Shown here piece after piece: positions 62,977 through 64,000 of a DNA stretch of 64,000 nt. The stretch spans positions 62,001 through 126,000 of the forward strand of contig NZ_JAPEPW010000003.1 in assembly GCF_026339955.1 (NCBI RefSeq), in the 5' to 3' direction. The notes below the pieces were generated by a model, which was not told where the DNA came from, searched no databases, and was given only the letters and a program-made list of their open reading frames with translations. Made by a program: the position numbers and the translations under genes. The stretch is from Streptomyces sp. NBC_01549 (GTDB lineage Bacteria; Actinomycetota; Actinomycetes; Streptomycetales; Streptomycetaceae). Numbering within the stretch: the stretch's first letter is position 1; each line of letters opens with the position of its first letter.

Positions 62977-64000
62977 TCGAGGAACTGTTCGAGGCCCTTG
63001 AGGAGTCCGGCGCCAACGCCGGTCCCGAGGAACTGGCGGAGATCTTGTGGCTGGCCGCCCGCATCGACGGCGCCGGCATCCACATGCCCGACGGCCTGAG
63101 GGGCGCGCCTCACGGCGAAAGCGCTCCTCCGCCCGGTGCGCTGGAGTCTTCGTCGACAGCGGGCGCCGGCGATCCGCGGCCTGCCGAACAGTTCTACAGC
63201 GCTGCCGACGTGGCCGACGCTTCGGCCTCTGCCGCAAGGAACGTCGATCTGGTCCGTATCCGGCGTGCCGCATCAGTGCACGACCCCCTGGCCGTGATGC
63301 GGGCCCTGCGGCCTCTCGGACGGCCTACCGGCGTGCCCGGCGACATCGCACGCAGCGAACTTGACGAGGAACTCACCGTCCGCAGCACCATCGAACAGTG
63401 CCTCCCGGTCCCGGTCTTCCGCCCCCGCCGGGGCCGCTGGCTGGACCTCGCGCTCGTCGTGGACACCCACAACTCGATGCTGCTCTGGCACGACCTGGTG
63501 ACCGAGCTCCGCCGCGTTGTCGCCCAGAGCGGCATCTTCCGGGACGTGCGGACCTGGTATCTGAGCGGCACGGGACAGCACGACGCCCCGTGCGTGGCAC
63601 GAGCGGGTGGCGAGCCGCGCAGTGTCCAGGAAATCACCGACCCGTCCGGCCACCGGCTGGTACTGGTCGTCACGGACACGGTGTCGGGCGGCTGGGGCGC
63701 TTCCGGGCTCCGGGACGTTCTGCGGCACTGGGCGTCGCACGGCCCCGTCGCCCTGCTGAACGTCCTGCCGCGCAGGCTGTGGGACCGGGGCGCCGTGCGG
63801 CCCCAGCCTTATCTGGTCAGGGCACCCAGACCAGCCGCGCCCAATACGTCCTGGCGGCTGGGACATGCCGCAGGGAGCCGCCGCCGTCATCGGGATCGTG
63901 CTGCCCTGGACGAGAGCATCGCGATCCCGGTCGTCGAGGCCAGCCCCGACTCCATGTCCGCACTGGCCGAGCTGGTGGCAGGCGGCGGCCGCTGGAGCAG
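62973..64000 (+). CDS. SAV_2336-like vWA protein, partial
   Basis: 342 residues to the window edge. ATG overlaps the MoxR stop. N-terminal SAV_2336-type helical segment (GPEELAEILWLAARIDGAGI), variable Pro/Ala linker, then a vWA-like domain with WLDLALVVDTHNSMLLWHDL. The MIDAS DxSxS is replaced by DTHNS. It continues RLVLVVTDTVSGGWG and VALLNVLPRRLW. The third member of the vWA-MoxR-VMAP set. The C-terminus, which could carry a further domain, is outside the window. Confidence 0.85.
   Translation, partial: MIEELFEALEESGANAGPEELAEILWLAARIDGAGIHMPDGLRGAPHGESAPPPGALESSSTAGAGDPRPAEQFYSAADVADASASAARNVDLVRIRRAASVHDPLAVMRALRPLGRPTGVPGDIARSELDEELTVRSTIEQCLPVPVFRPRRGRWLDLALVVDTHNSMLLWHDLVTELRRVVAQSGIFRDVRTWYLSGTGQHDAPCVARAGGEPRSVQEITDPSGHRLVLVVTDTVSGGWGASGLRDVLRHWASHGPVALLNVLPRRLWDRGAVRPQPYLVRAPRPAAPNTSWRLGHAAGSRRRHRDRAALDESIAIPVVEASPDSMSALAELVAGGGRWS

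Noticed and set aside
1..64000. tRNA, rRNA, tmRNA or riboswitch
   Set aside because: No cloverleaf with conserved TTC-A arm or rRNA-like conserved segment was noticed in the intergenic regions. A tRNA scan and an Rfam search would be needed to exclude them fully.

Overview
The window is high-GC actinobacterial DNA, almost certainly Streptomyces. Evidence: GC-rich third codon positions, frequent GTG/TTG starts, 4-nt ATGA/GTGA overlaps, a LysM-BTAD protein, a DUF2637 protein, an EACC1-type conflict gene, and a homologue of the telomere-associated protein Tap, which is specific to linear actinobacterial replicons. No rRNA, tRNA or CRISPR was seen. All family calls are from reading the sequence; no database was searched.

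Left part, 1-20.5 kb, is ordered and nearly IS-free. It starts with the end of a Tad (Flp pilus) locus: three TadE/TadG-like pseudopilins and a membrane LysM protein with a C-terminal BTAD domain. Then come a DUF2637 membrane protein with three C-terminal repeats, a HAD phosphatase, and an XRE-TPR regulator divergent from a translationally coupled operon (GHKL ATPase, small ORF, HTH protein). A graspetide (ATP-grasp RiPP) locus follows: APC permease, glutamine-synthetase-like ligase, precursor tgmA, ATP-grasp ligase tgmB, PCMT-like methyltransferase tgmC and an ABC exporter. A Nudix gene ends this part.

Middle part, 20.5-48 kb, is a mobile-element scrapyard around a polymorphic toxin locus. 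An IS5-like element with an accessory gene lies beside a Tn3 transposase fragment that truncates tap, and an ISAs1 element splits a small gene upstream of tap. A secreted Rhs/YD-repeat toxin with a ParB-like tip has its immunity gene, an orphan toxin tail and a second immunity gene downstream and a LamG protein upstream. A second IS5-like element was invaded by an IS110 element. The 5' end of that IS110 element carries a readable bridge RNA whose guide segments match both its own ends and the site it occupies. IS256 and IS6 remnants follow, then a composite transposon splitting an FxsT-like TPR gene, and another ISAs1 splitting a DUF6431 gene.

Right part, 48-64 kb, begins with about 1 kb of non-coding DNA holding a 120-bp tandem duplication and an array of alternating inverted repeats. 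It continues as a conflict-system island. A degenerate trypsin-type VMAP/MoxR pair comes first. Next is EACC1 with a caspase-GAF-PAS-GGDEF gene that was intact until a third IS5-like element inserted (TCA duplication; the frame is exactly restored when the IS is removed). A frameshifted CoiA-like gene follows. Last is an apparently intact operon of alpha/beta hydrolase, caspase-VMAP, MoxR ATPase and SAV_2336/vWA protein, which runs off the window.

The recurrent theme is suicide/conflict genes being broken by insertion sequences. Five host genes and one IS can be rebuilt by excising elements at their target duplications.
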